NCBI RefSeq assembly: GCF_006716485.1
Contig: NZ_VFPD01000001.1
Coordinates: 649,806 to 713,805 of the forward strand
DNA length: 64,000 bases
DNA from: Chryseobacterium aquifrigidense
GTDB lineage: Bacteria > Bacteroidota > Bacteroidia > Flavobacteriales > Weeksellaceae
Direction: 5' to 3'
Below the pieces are notes generated by a model, which worked only from the letters and a program-made list of their open reading frames with translations, was not told the origin of the DNA and searched no databases. Shown piece by piece: positions 1 through 8,679 of this stretch (positions are counted from its first letter, which is position 1; every line of letters starts with the position of its first letter). Position numbers and translations under genes: made by a program.

Positions 1-286
1 AATTTGGAACGTTGCAATTATAGATGCCAGACTGGTGAAATGAACTAGTGTCATTAAATGTTAGGTTTTCATTTTTCTGTACAACATTAGGTTCTCTTTC
101 TTCTTTGATATCTTCTACAGAAACCTCAAAAGCTTTAGCCAGTTTTTCCCATTCGTCATCAAATATTCTGACATCTCCACTTTCTTTTCTGCTGTAGTTG
201 GAGACATCGGTGGCAAGAAGATCAGCAATCTGCTGCTGAGTATAACCTTTCTGCTTTCTTAAAGTTCGTAGTTTTTCCATTGTCAT
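1..286 (-). CDS. XRE-family transcriptional regulator, cut by the window edge
   Basis: The reverse strand from 286 reads into a short open frame with no stop before base 1, so the C-terminus is missing. The first 60 residues hold an HTH_3/XRE DNA-binding domain: 'LRKQKGYTQQQIADLL' is helix 2 and the start of the recognition turn, followed by a residue pattern (NYSRKESGD) typical of such domains. XRE proteins of this size usually bind DNA as dimers and often control neighbouring or mobile genes. Two in-frame ATGs (286 and 280) are possible starts; no clear ribosome site separates them. It is divergent from the AT-rich gene at 441. The target is unknown. Confidence 0.75.
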   Translation of the reverse strand, partial: MTMEKLRTLRKQKGYTQQQIADLLATDVSNYSRKESGDVRIFDDEWEKLAKAFEVSVEDIKEEREPNVVQKNENLTFNDTSSFHQSGIYNCNVPN

Positions 287-440
287 AAGATACCTGTGTT
301 TTTACAAATGTAGTGAAAAATATGTGTTTGTAAATAGAGTTTGGAAGTTTTTGTATTACGGGAAACAGTATTGCTTATATTAATATATTTTGGATATTAG
401 GGAAATATTATATATAAACAAACTAATTGAAACTATAAAC

Positions 441-1772
441 ATGTCTAAAGATATAATAAATGAGCAGAGAGAATTAATCACTATTTTAAGTAGCATTATT
501 AAAGTAAGTTATGTACACAATGAACATATATTTGAAATTGAAAATAAAATTATTGATTTTGAACTTCGTCTACCTTTAGAAGATTGGGCGAGAAAAGCCA
601 TTTTATCAAAAGATAATATGGCTTTAAGAAACCGTCCTAATTCAACGTTTAATTTTCATTTTAAAAATTGTGAGTTCAAAAAGGATATTACTATTATGGA
701 TAGGAAAAGTATAATTAAGAATATAAATATTATTAATGAAGATTCGAAAGATTACACTGAAGAAGGTAGCTCCACTTATGAATTCTCTGATTGTGAGTTT
801 GATAATGAAAAAATAATAATAGGAAATACTAAAAGGAATATTATTTTTTCAGGGGAAGGAAAATTTACTAAACTTTTAAGCTTTCGCAATTCTAAATTGA
901 TGGGTAAGATTAGATTTAGAAAATGTAATTTCAATAAAGTAGACTTTCATAATACTAAATTTAACGATTTGGCAGATTTTTGGAGCTGTACATTCAATGA
1001 AAAAACAATTTTTTACAAAACAGATTTTTTAGGCAATGTTGTTTTTTCCTCTGCTACTTTTAAAGAAAATGTTTTATTTACTTATACTTTAATTGACAAA
1101 TTAATAATTTTTAGAGGAACCGTTTTTGAAAAAGGATTAGATCTTTCAACTGCAATTATTACAGGAACAATTAGCTATTTTGATGTATCCTTGAAAGATT
1201 TTGAATCAGAAAAAGAGAATGGAAAAGTAGAGTATGAATCTTTTATTTCAGTAAATGCTATAATTCCATTAAAAAATAAAAGAGAAACTTATCGCATTTT
1301 AAAGAATAATTATGAAAAATTAAGTAATAATTCTGAATCATTGGAAATGAAGGAATTAGAAATGAAAACATTATTGGAAGAAGTTAAGGGCAGATTTATG
1401 AGTAAAATTTCTTTGGGAAATTTTTCAGAATATATTTTATTGTTGTTAAATAGGCTCTCAAATAATTATGGTAACTCATATTTGTATGGAATCATATTTA
1501 CAGCAGTAGTAGCCTTAGTGTTTTTTTATCTGTCAGTAATTAATACCAATATGTTTTTTTTTGATTCAAAATTATGTATAGAAAAGGAGGCATTTATTGA
1601 AGGGTCAAAATATTTTTGGCAATTTATCCTTCCAATACATCGATTCGATTATTTAGGAAATGGATGTGGTCTAGAATATTATGCAGGGTTTTATTTATTT
1701 GATTTTTTAGGAAGAATATTTGTAGGTTATGGTATGTACCAAACAATCCAAGCTTTTAGAAAACATAAATAA
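441..1772 (+). CDS. pentapeptide-repeat-like membrane protein, function unknown
   Basis: A 443-residue protein. The middle (about residues 120-250) repeats short units with Phe every five residues or so (for example CNFNKVDFHNTKFNDLADF), as in pentapeptide-repeat beta-helices. After a charged, probably coiled stretch, the C-terminal 100 residues carry a strong membrane segment (GIIFTAVVALVFFYLSVI) and a second weaker hydrophobic stretch near the end, then a basic tail. This suggests a cytoplasmic or periplasmic beta-helix tethered to the inner membrane. The start is uncertain: the frame stays open to a TTG at 390, but a sequence resembling a -7 promoter box lies at 385-392, favouring ATG 441. 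The gene is clearly more AT-rich than its neighbours and sits next to a tRNA gene, which hints at transfer. Function not recognised. Confidence 0.6.
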   Translation: MSKDIINEQRELITILSSIIKVSYVHNEHIFEIENKIIDFELRLPLEDWARKAILSKDNMALRNRPNSTFNFHFKNCEFKKDITIMDRKSIIKNINIINEDSKDYTEEGSSTYEFSDCEFDNEKIIIGNTKRNIIFSGEGKFTKLLSFRNSKLMGKIRFRKCNFNKVDFHNTKFNDLADFWSCTFNEKTIFYKTDFLGNVVFSSATFKENVLFTYTLIDKLIIFRGTVFEKGLDLSTAIITGTISYFDVSLKDFESEKENGKVEYESFISVNAIIPLKNKRETYRILKNNYEKLSNNSESLEMKELEMKTLLEEVKGRFMSKISLGNFSEYILLLLNRLSNNYGNSYLYGIIFTAVVALVFFYLSVINTNMFFFDSKLCIEKEAFIEGSKYFWQFILPIHRFDYLGNGCGLEYYAGFYLFDFLGRIFVGYGMYQTIQAFRKHK

Positions 1773-1843
1773 AATTTTAATGAAAATAATTCCCTTGATT
1801 TCTAGTCTATTATTAAGTTTTGTTAAAATTTGTGACGGAAAAG

Positions 1844-1875
1844 TTTTGCAGAAATTAAAAATCGTTCTATATTTG
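1844..1875 (+). promoter_or_regulatory. promoter of tRNA-Ser
   Basis: TTTTG at 1844-1848, a 19-base spacer and TATATTTG at 1868-1875 match the Bacteroidota housekeeping promoter (TTTG, 19-21 bases, TAnnTTTG). It ends 35 bases before the tRNA. Confidence 0.8.
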
Positions 1876-1909
1876 CACCACTGAAAACAACGGTATAGCC
1901 GGGGGTTAG

Positions 1910-1994
1910 GGAGAGTTGGCAGAGTGGTCGATTGCGGCAGTCTTGAAAACTGTTGACTGTAACAGGTCCGGGGGTTCGAATCCCTCACTCTCCG
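1910..1994 (+). tRNA. tRNA-Ser (anticodon TGA)
   Basis: An 85-base type II tRNA. The acceptor arms GGAGAGT (1910-1916) and ACTCTCC (1987-1993) pair fully, followed by discriminator G. The anticodon loop reads CTTGAAA, giving anticodon TGA. A long variable arm, as expected for serine, precedes the T arm with GGTTCGAATCC. No CCA is encoded. It has its own promoter and terminator. Confidence 0.95.
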
Positions 1995-1999
1995 CTTAG

Positions 2000-2032
2000 G
2001 GAGACGTTTATTTTTTAACGTCTCCTTTTTTT
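2000..2032 (+). terminator. terminator after tRNA-Ser
   Basis: Perfect nine-base arms GGAGACGTT and AACGTCTCC with a short loop, followed by seven T residues. Confidence 0.85.
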
Positions 2033-2057
2033 ATGTCCTAAATGGCTTGATTTCCGG

Positions 2058-3038
2058 TCAATTCATCTTTTCTTCTAATTCCCGCTTCAAAGTAGAAATC
2101 CGCTCATCTTTATCATGATGATGCCAGCCCGGAGCATTGAATATATACCCCAGTTTCGCTTTCCATGTGGGTGCATTCCGGACATCCTTTATCATATTTC
2201 CAAACTCATCAAAGACGATATGAAAAACATTATAAGTATGAATGTTATGATAGATTCCGTAATCCGTCGTTTTCTTTTCTTCCGCTTTGTACGTGCCGAA
2301 AAGATGATCCCAAATCATCAAAATGCCCCCATAGTTATTATCTAAATCCTCAATTTTTCGGGAATGATGCACCCGATGGTTGGATGGAGAATTGAATACT
2401 TTATCGAACCACCCTAATTTTCCAATAGCATTGGTATGCGGCCAGAATTGAAAAATCAAGTTAAATTGATGCATCATTGCAATCATAATAGGATGAAAAC
2501 CAATAATGATAAAAGGGATATACCAAATGTCCCGATATATGATTTCAAACCATCCCTGACGCAATGCAATAGCAAGACTCAAATGAGTAGCCGAATGATG
2601 ATTGACATGACCTGTCCAGAATAATCTGATTTTATGACTCAACCGATGATGCCAGTAAAAGCCAAAATCCTGAACAATCATAACCAATAACCAAAGCCAC
2701 CAGTGTTCTGCATGCCATTTTAAAGTGAAGAATTTATTGAAATCTTTGATCCCGAAAATATCGGTAAGTCTAAAATGATTGTAAATCCAAAAAAAGTACG
2801 ATAATGAAATAGCTTTCATCCCAAAGTCTAACATTACCGCCCCAATCCCCAATCCTATACTCGATACATTATCTTTGATGAGTCTTTTGGTGAATACTCT
2901 TTGAGGAATTTGATACAAAAATATTTCCCCTGCTATCAACAAGATAAATACAGGAATAAAATAAGTAACAGGATCAGTAAAATCCAATGGACAGAATAGG
3001 GCAATACTATGAAAAAATCTGTTATCTTTTCTTTTCAT
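2058..3038 (-). CDS. sterol desaturase / fatty acid hydroxylase family membrane protein
   Basis: A 326-residue integral membrane protein of the fatty acid hydroxylase superfamily, which uses a di-iron centre to hydroxylate or desaturate lipids. The histidine boxes are present: HHRLSH (about 130-135), GHVNHH (143-148) and HRVHH (221-225), placed between hydrophobic segments as usual. The substrate cannot be told from sequence; bacterial members act on sterols, carotenoids, sphingolipids or alkylglycerols. It follows the lysoplasmalogenase-like gene by 11 bases on the same strand, so the two are probably co-transcribed; both families act on lipids, and an ether- or plasmalogen-like lipid is a possible link, which is inference only. 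Confidence 0.88.
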   Translation of the reverse strand: MKRKDNRFFHSIALFCPLDFTDPVTYFIPVFILLIAGEIFLYQIPQRVFTKRLIKDNVSSIGLGIGAVMLDFGMKAISLSYFFWIYNHFRLTDIFGIKDFNKFFTLKWHAEHWWLWLLVMIVQDFGFYWHHRLSHKIRLFWTGHVNHHSATHLSLAIALRQGWFEIIYRDIWYIPFIIIGFHPIMIAMMHQFNLIFQFWPHTNAIGKLGWFDKVFNSPSNHRVHHSRKIEDLDNNYGGILMIWDHLFGTYKAEEKKTTDYGIYHNIHTYNVFHIVFDEFGNMIKDVRNAPTWKAKLGYIFNAPGWHHHDKDERISTLKRELEEKMN

Positions 3039-3049
3039 AAGCCTTCATT

Positions 3050-3700
3050 TTATTGAATAATTCTGTTCTTTTTTTCAATACCAACCACTCCCGACACCAA
3101 CATCAATTGGGCTAAAACATAAGTAATCATCACAACAAGTTCTTTCTCAGTACTATGCTGTACGAACATATTAATGGCCAATACAGAATCTGATATTACA
3201 AATAAAATAGCTCCCAGGATTAATAATGAAGAATAAGTACTGATACTAAAATACAGCATCGCAGCAATGGTAATTCCGTAAATCACCACGGGTATCTTCA
3301 TGTCGTTTAAATAAGGATATATATAATAAAGAAATGAGCCTAAATATAGAAAAACAAAAGGTAGCCAACTCCATGCATTTTTCTTTTTGATCTTAAAAAA
3401 ATAAACAATGTAACAAATATGAGCCAACAAAAAGCTTCCCAAACCGGGCATAAATCCCCATTCAAATAATAAAAACACATCACCCAAAAAGCTCAAAATT
3501 AATCCGGACAAAAACCATTGGTTGATCCGAAAGACATTTTGTTGAGAATAAGTAAAATAAAACCAGATAATAATAGGTAACAACAGTGGCTTGGTAAAAA
3601 ACCGCCAAGAACTATGATCCATAGCTATAAATACTAAATCAAATGTAAAAACAATGGCAAGAAGGACTAATAACAATTTGATATTGACAGATTTTATCAT
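3050..3700 (-). CDS. YhhN-family membrane protein (lysoplasmalogenase-like)
   Basis: A 216-residue protein with about eight hydrophobic segments, resembling the YhhN/TMEM86 family. Family signs include TKPLLLP near residue 36, a GDVFLL motif near 74 and an FLLAHICY motif near 90, whose Asp and His are conserved. TMEM86 proteins hydrolyse the vinyl-ether bond of lysoplasmalogens; the activity of bacterial members is less certain. It is the first gene of an apparent two-gene operon with the fatty acid hydroxylase homologue at 2058. Start ATG 3700 is the only one that keeps the first membrane segment whole. Confidence 0.8.
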   Translation of the reverse strand: MIKSVNIKLLLVLLAIVFTFDLVFIAMDHSSWRFFTKPLLLPIIIWFYFTYSQQNVFRINQWFLSGLILSFLGDVFLLFEWGFMPGLGSFLLAHICYIVYFFKIKKKNAWSWLPFVFLYLGSFLYYIYPYLNDMKIPVVIYGITIAAMLYFSISTYSSLLILGAILFVISDSVLAINMFVQHSTEKELVVMITYVLAQLMLVSGVVGIEKKNRIIQ

Positions 3701-4012
3701 GGTATTATTTTATTGCAATCTTTTAAGTATCTTTTTTCCTGTTGCAATATGGATATATCTCAGTTTGCACCAGGTCATTCTATATTTGATACTTAGCTCA
3801 GATTGTTAAATTACAAATAAAATGAAGATAAAATACTTTTGGAATATAAAAATACAATGCATCACACTTTAGTTTAGGAAATTAAACAGTTATTGCTTGA
3901 TTTCCTGTCGGCTATATCTCCGGGTAGCTTGGTCTGGATTTTGTATTCAGGTTTGAAAATAACTAATAACCAGAATGTGTAATAAGTTAGAGTTTATTAT
4001 TATTAATTTTTT
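3701..4012. other. intergenic region, nothing recognised
   Basis: About 310 AT-rich bases between a leftward operon and the rightward small frame at 4013. It must hold the promoter of the 3700 gene, but no good TAnnTTTG box was seen. No RNA gene or repeat was recognised. Confidence 0.5.
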
Positions 4013-4222
4013 ATGATAATTAATGAAAATTTTTTACTGGAGTTCGATGTAGAATATGGTGGCTTTTTTTCTAAAGAAGCCATATGCAATAAAGATGGCG
4101 ACCGTCTTTATTTTTTCCAAATTAAAAACGGTAGAGTTGAATTGATGGTTTACCAGAATGGTAGTATTGGGTTCAATAGCCTTCCAACAGGAAGTCTGAG
4201 GAAATCCGGCATCATTCAATAA
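4013..4222 (+). CDS. small hypothetical protein
   Basis: A 69-residue open frame starting at ATG 4013 and ending 63 bases before the antiporter gene. The predicted protein is soluble, with alternating hydrophobic residues suggestive of beta strands (KDGDRLYFFQIKNGRVEL). No family was recognised, no ribosome site is obvious, and a frame of similar length is open on the other strand, so this may not be a real gene. Confidence 0.35.
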   Translation: MIINENFLLEFDVEYGGFFSKEAICNKDGDRLYFFQIKNGRVELMVYQNGSIGFNSLPTGSLRKSGIIQ

Positions 4223-4285
4223 TAAGACAACAGATCATAACTAATATTAAAAAACGAAATTATCTCAATCTAAAACGTTATCAAT

Positions 4286-5440
4286 ATGCTTTGGACTGTA
4301 TGTATTTTGTGTATGACTATCTTAGGACTGATGTTTGTACTGAAAAAAATTAATCAGCCCTATCTTATTGCCTATATTATTGCCGGGGTGTTATTAGGTC
4401 CTTATGTACTAAAGCTATTTAACAAACCGGAAGAAATAGAAACGATTGGCGAAATAGGAATATTACTGCTGATGTTTTTTATAGGAGTTGAAATCAATAT
4501 TCCCAATAAAAAGAGCCTTATCATTAAGCCATTATTGGCTCAGGGAATGAAAGTACTCTTAAGTTGTATATTTGCGTATTTTGTGGGTGAGTTACTCCAT
4601 CTGAATATTGAAAGTGTGCTCCTCATCGCCATTCTGTTTATGTTCAATAGTACTGCAGTTGTAGTCGAGTTCTTGAAGAAGCACGGAACGCTGCATACTG
4701 CCTTTGGAATTATTATCCTCAATATTTTGTTATTACAGGATCTTCTTCTGGCTCCGGTGCTCACGGTGTTGAAATTCTGGAATAGCAAAGAGTTCAGTGT
4801 ATGGAATATGATGCTTCCCGTTGCCATATGTCTCGGTATTTTTTTGATATTCCGGAAAATCAGACATCTCAAGGAAATTAAATTCTCAAGTACATTCCTT
4901 GAAAATGACCATGAGCTTCAGGTATTTTCCGGCTTACTGATCTGTCTTGGCTTTGGTCTTATAGCAGAAACCGTCGGTATGAGTGCTGCCCTGGGAAGTT
5001 TTATTGCAGGGGTCTTAGTCGGAAAAATTCAGGCATTTCGATGGCTGGAACATTCTCTGCTTCCATTTAAGGTTTTCTTTGTGGCACTGTTTTTTGTGTC
5101 CATTGGTTTACGGCTGGACATCAATTATCTGTTATCCAATTATAAGCTTATCACAATAGGAACTTTAATAGTCCTGATAAGCAACAGTATTATGTCTGCT
5201 CTCTTTTTCAGAATGCTGAATTTTAAATGGCAGGATAGTTTTTATGGGGGCGCTCTGCTTTCTCAAACAGGTGAATTCGGAATACTGGCGATTTCTATTG
5301 CTTACAAAACCGGTATGGTAGAGTACGATCTCTATAAAGCCGGGCTGGGTATTACCTGCTTATCACTTTTATTGTCCACAATATGGATTAGTTGTGGTAC
5401 ATTTTTCAGATTTCGTAAAAAAAAATTGTATTTAGAATAA
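4286..5440 (+). CDS. cation:proton antiporter, Kef/CPA2 type
   Basis: A 384-residue protein made of about 12 hydrophobic segments, matching the Na+/H+ exchanger domain of the CPA2 family (KefB/KefC, GerN). Early motifs 'QPYLIAYIIAGVLLGP' and 'LLMFFIGVEIN', and 'AALGSFIAGVLVG' plus 'LSQTGEFGILAIS' later, are characteristic. The C-terminal RCK/TrkA-N nucleotide-binding domain of true KefB/C is absent: the protein ends shortly after the last membrane segment with a basic tail. It would exchange K+ or Na+ for H+ across the inner membrane; which ion is not decidable. It stands alone on the + strand. Confidence 0.85.
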   Translation: MLWTVCILCMTILGLMFVLKKINQPYLIAYIIAGVLLGPYVLKLFNKPEEIETIGEIGILLLMFFIGVEINIPNKKSLIIKPLLAQGMKVLLSCIFAYFVGELLHLNIESVLLIAILFMFNSTAVVVEFLKKHGTLHTAFGIIILNILLLQDLLLAPVLTVLKFWNSKEFSVWNMMLPVAICLGIFLIFRKIRHLKEIKFSSTFLENDHELQVFSGLLICLGFGLIAETVGMSAALGSFIAGVLVGKIQAFRWLEHSLLPFKVFFVALFFVSIGLRLDINYLLSNYKLITIGTLIVLISNSIMSALFFRMLNFKWQDSFYGGALLSQTGEFGILAISIAYKTGMVEYDLYKAGLGITCLSLLLSTIWISCGTFFRFRKKKLYLE

Positions 5441-5573
5441 AGAATAAAAAACAAACGGGTGGTGAATGTTCGCAGTATCATGATTTTGTGTCAGTGGTAC
5501 TGAAAAAATGACATAAAACCGGAAAAAATTTCACACTCGGTCAAATGGTATTTTTTTTGTAATTTTTTATGTA

Positions 5574-5587
5574 CAGCTGGCCAGCTG
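5574..5587. promoter_or_regulatory. 14-base perfect palindrome upstream of hsp20
   Basis: CAGCTGGCCAGCTG is perfectly self-complementary and ends 32 bases before the hsp20 ATG. It could be an operator or a leader hairpin in the mRNA. Confidence 0.45.
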
Positions 5588-5619
5588 ATGTGTTTTAATG
5601 ATTGTTAAACTTAATTAAA

Positions 5620-6081
5620 ATGATTACAATGAATAATCTAATAAGAAAAAACGGAAACAGCAACTTGGGCTTTTCAAATGTCTTTGACGATTTTTTTGGT
5701 CGTGAACTTTTTAACTGGGGCAATAACAATTACTCATCTACCAGTACAACCGTACCATCGGTAAATATAAAGGAGAATGGAGATGCTTACGAAGTTCAGG
5801 TCGCAGCACCAGGTATGAATAAAAATGATTTTCAGATCAGGCTGGATGGTAACCTGCTTACTATTTCATCAACGAAGGAAGACCGTAAAGAGTCAAAAGA
5901 TGACAATTTCACAAGAAGAGAGTTCAGTTACCAATCCTTCCAGAGAAGTTTTGAGCTTCCAAAAGATGTGGTGGATCAGGATAACATTAATGCAAAATAT
6001 GAAAATGGCCTTTTAATGTTAACCATCCCAAAAAAAGAAGATGCGAAGCAGAAGCCTCCAAGAATGATTGAAATATCATAG
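5620..6081 (+). CDS. Hsp20/alpha-crystallin small heat shock protein
   Basis: A 153-residue ATP-independent holdase that binds unfolding proteins in the cytoplasm. The alpha-crystallin domain runs from about residue 45 to 145: 'VPSVNIKENGDAYEVQVAAPG' begins it, a central RREFSYQSFQRSFELP loop follows, and NGLLMLTIPK closes it. A final IEI-like tail (MIEIS) matches the I-x-I motif that docks neighbouring subunits. The N-terminus VFDDFFGRELFNW is typical of flavobacterial members. ATG 5620 and ATG 5629 are both possible; the upstream TTG at 5602 is unlikely. A strong terminator follows. Confidence 0.93.
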   Translation: MITMNNLIRKNGNSNLGFSNVFDDFFGRELFNWGNNNYSSTSTTVPSVNIKENGDAYEVQVAAPGMNKNDFQIRLDGNLLTISSTKEDRKESKDDNFTRREFSYQSFQRSFELPKDVVDQDNINAKYENGLLMLTIPKKEDAKQKPPRMIEIS

Positions 6082-6096
6082 AAAAATAATTACAAA

Positions 6097-6127
6097 ATTG
6101 GCTGCTAAAAAGCAGCCAATTTTTTTT
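6097..6127 (+). terminator. terminator after hsp20
   Basis: Ten-base perfect arms ATTGGCTGCT and AGCAGCCAAT with a four-base loop, then seven T residues. Confidence 0.88.
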
Positions 6128-6217
6128 ATAATTTTTGAAAGGGCAGATTAACTTAAATCTTTAAATCGAATGATTCAAGATCTTTAATTGTAGCATATCC
6201 GGCAACTGCCAGAAAAC

Positions 6218-7006
6218 CTATTCTATCCAGAAATGCCCTGCAGAATACGTTTGGGCTTTCCCAGCCACAATTACTCTTTCATCTTTATTTTCACAATAGA
6301 GCTGGCCGCCCCTTTCTGAAACCTGGCGTGCAAAAAGCTTTTCCTTCCCTAATCTTGATGACCAGAAGGGAATCAGTGAACAGTGTGCAGAGCCTGTAAC
6401 AGGATCTTCAAGAATAGAGGACTGCGGGGTAAAGTATCTTGATACAAAATCACTGTCAGTGCCTGCTGATGTCACAATAACACCGCCCGGGTCCAGGTTA
6501 ATAAGGTCAAAAACGGATCTTTCAATGTTGATATTTTTTACATCTTCTTCAGAATCGTATACCAGAACATAATCTCTTGCTTTGAAAACTTCCTTAGGCT
6601 GTATATTCAGTGATCTGGATATGATATCCGGAAGAGTAGAGGCTTCGGGCATTCTGGAAGGGAAATCCATATAATAAACTCCATCTTTTACATCTACTGT
6701 CAGGTCACCACTTTTGGTGTCAAAAATGATTCTATCACGCTGATAATTGAGGATGGAAACAAGACAATGGGAAGTGGCAAGGGTAGCGTGGCCGCATAAA
6801 TCCATCTCTATTTCGGGGGTAAACCATCTCAGATGAATGGTATCACCGTTATCAATGAAAAAAGCGGTTTCTGCTACTGCATTTTCACGGGCTATTTTTA
6901 AAAGGGTTTCATCGGGTAACCAGTTTTTTAAAGGAACAACACAGGCAGGATTTCCATGAAAAACAGATTCTGTAAAAGCATCTATCTGATATAATTCTAA
7001 CTTCAT
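6218..7006 (-). CDS. PhzF-family isomerase-like protein
   Basis: A 262-residue protein of the PhzF/DapF-like fold. The N-terminus 'YQIDAFTESVFHGNPACVV' and the motif NAVAETAFF with the catalytic-type Glu46 are hallmarks; 'MDLCGHATLATSH' and 'EDPVTGSAHCSL' mark the two half-domain repeats. In phenazine makers PhzF isomerises a dihydro-hydroxyanthranilate, but most homologues, including those in bacteria without phenazine genes as here, have unknown substrates. No phz neighbours are present. The gene is alone on this strand; the gene to its right at 7334 is divergent. Confidence 0.9.
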   Translation of the reverse strand: MKLELYQIDAFTESVFHGNPACVVPLKNWLPDETLLKIARENAVAETAFFIDNGDTIHLRWFTPEIEMDLCGHATLATSHCLVSILNYQRDRIIFDTKSGDLTVDVKDGVYYMDFPSRMPEASTLPDIISRSLNIQPKEVFKARDYVLVYDSEEDVKNINIERSVFDLINLDPGGVIVTSAGTDSDFVSRYFTPQSSILEDPVTGSAHCSLIPFWSSRLGKEKLFARQVSERGGQLYCENKDERVIVAGKAQTYSAGHFWIE

Positions 7007-7333
7007 TATTAATAAAAATTTCGTTCCCTATAAAGATAATCTATTTCTGAGATAAAGTCCTTATTTGTCCATAATTCTATACAACATTTAATGGGCTCTG
7101 ATTTATTTTTTATACAAATAAATATTTATTTCTTCGTTCTCCGGTTTGTAATAATTTTTCCACAACCGGATGGCCATTTTATTACAGATGTTTTTTGGGG
7201 CTGTAATTGTTCTTGATTGCTGTAATTCATTATATTAGCTTTCTAAAGTATTTAATTTGCATTTATCATATGAGTATTATTGTAGATGCAGCCATCTATT
7301 TTAGAGAAAAACTTAACCATAAAGAATTTAACC

Positions 7334-8626
7334 ATGAAGCAGACCGTTGCTACAGCTTTCTTTTTCTTATTTGTATTGGGTGTAAAAGCACAAAAGCAAT
7401 CTATTTCCCCTGATACTGTTTCTATTTTTTTCGATGAGTTAAAAACAGCTTCAAAGAAGAATATCGGACTTTGGAACAAAGATTTATATGGTCCTATGAT
7501 TTTAATTGATCCGAAAACCAGAGAGCTTTTTGCCAATGAGCCAGATTCGGAGGGCATTCTGAAAGGTAATGGCACTACTTATTCTGGAATTTTACCTGCT
7601 GCTCTCAATATTGCCAATACCGCAGTCAATTGGGGTGGAAAAAGATGGGCAATGGTTATGCTCCCCCTTTCTGAAAATAAAGAAAACAGAATTAATCTTT
7701 TAGCTCATGAATCTTTTCATAGCATTCAGCCTTCATTGGGATTTACGCTTAACAATTCGGAAAATAATCATCTGGATCAGAAGGAGGGCAGAATTTATCT
7801 ACGTCTTGAACTGGAAGCGCTAAAGCAGACGCTCCGATCATCCTCAGAAAAAGATATGAAGCAGCACCTTACCGATGCATTGATCTTTAGAAAATACAGG
7901 AATACACTTTACAAAGGTTCTGAGACTACAGAAAACCTCCTGGAACTGAATGAAGGAATTGCTGAGTTTACGGGGTTCATTGTGAGCGGAAGAAATAAAG
8001 AGCAGGCAAGATCATCTCTTTTGAATGGCATTGATGGTTTTATGAAAAATCCCACATTTGTACGTTCATTTGCTTATTATACAACACCTGTTTATGGATA
8101 TTTGCTGTATCAAAAAGATCCGGACTGGAATAAAAAAATTGATGCAAAAACTGACTTGGCCAGCTATTTCAGTAAAGCATTCGATATAAGAATTGAGGCT
8201 GACCTGCAAAAAGAAGTTAAAAAACGATCTGATCATTATAACGGACAATCAATTATAAAGGAGGAAACCGAAAGAGAAGAACAGACTAAGAGACTTATTG
8301 CTGAATATAAACTGAAATTCATTCAACAACCTCATTTTGAAATCAAATTTGAAAAAATGAATGTTTCATTTGATCCAAGAAATATTGTGCCCTTAGAAGA
8401 TAAGGGGACGGTATACCCCAATATCTGGATTACTGATTTGTGGGGTATTCTTACAATTGAAAACGGGGCATTAATGAGCCCGAATTGGGATAAAATTTCA
8501 ATATCAAATCCAGTGAAAACGGAAAATAAAAAAGTGTCCGGTGACGGATGGACCCTGGAACTGACAGATGGTTATGTGATAACTAAAGATGAAGGCAGTG
8601 GAAATTATAAATTGATTAAGAACTGA
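7334..8626 (+). CDS. secreted HExxH protein, putative metallopeptidase
   Basis: A 430-residue protein with a signal peptide (MKQTVATAFFFLFVLGVKAQ). Residues 125-129 read HESFH inside 'NLLAHESFHSIQPSLGF', an HExxH zinc site, and 'ELNEGIAEFTG' (Glu207, Glu211) some 80 residues later fits the third ligand of gluzincin-type peptidases. A separate C-terminal domain (about 335-430) lacks peptidase motifs and looks beta-rich. ATG 7334 was chosen because it begins the signal peptide; the frame is open upstream to 7286. No named family was recognised, so the peptidase role is inferred from the motif and export signal. Confidence 0.7.
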   Translation: MKQTVATAFFFLFVLGVKAQKQSISPDTVSIFFDELKTASKKNIGLWNKDLYGPMILIDPKTRELFANEPDSEGILKGNGTTYSGILPAALNIANTAVNWGGKRWAMVMLPLSENKENRINLLAHESFHSIQPSLGFTLNNSENNHLDQKEGRIYLRLELEALKQTLRSSSEKDMKQHLTDALIFRKYRNTLYKGSETTENLLELNEGIAEFTGFIVSGRNKEQARSSLLNGIDGFMKNPTFVRSFAYYTTPVYGYLLYQKDPDWNKKIDAKTDLASYFSKAFDIRIEADLQKEVKKRSDHYNGQSIIKEETEREEQTKRLIAEYKLKFIQQPHFEIKFEKMNVSFDPRNIVPLEDKGTVYPNIWITDLWGILTIENGALMSPNWDKISISNPVKTENKKVSGDGWTLELTDGYVITKDEGSGNYKLIKN

Positions 8627-8633
8627 TATCCAT

Positions 8634-8670
8634 AAAAAAGCATCCCTGTTTCGGCGATGCTTTTTATTTT
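8634..8670. terminator. bidirectional terminator
   Basis: Ten-base perfect arms AAAAAGCATC and GATGCTTTTT between converging genes; A- and T-runs on both sides serve both strands. Confidence 0.85.
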
Positions 8671-8679
8671 ATAATGAGA

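Noticed and set aside
390..440. Upstream extension of the pentapeptide-like gene to TTG 390.
   Set aside because: TTG start with no ribosome site and overlap with a probable -7 box.
1707..1988. 93-codon frame on the minus strand.
   Set aside because: It runs antisense through tRNA-Ser and the end of the upstream gene; no protein likeness.
6218..7006. Phenazine biosynthesis locus.
   Set aside because: Only a lone PhzF-like gene is present; such genes are common in bacteria that make no phenazines.
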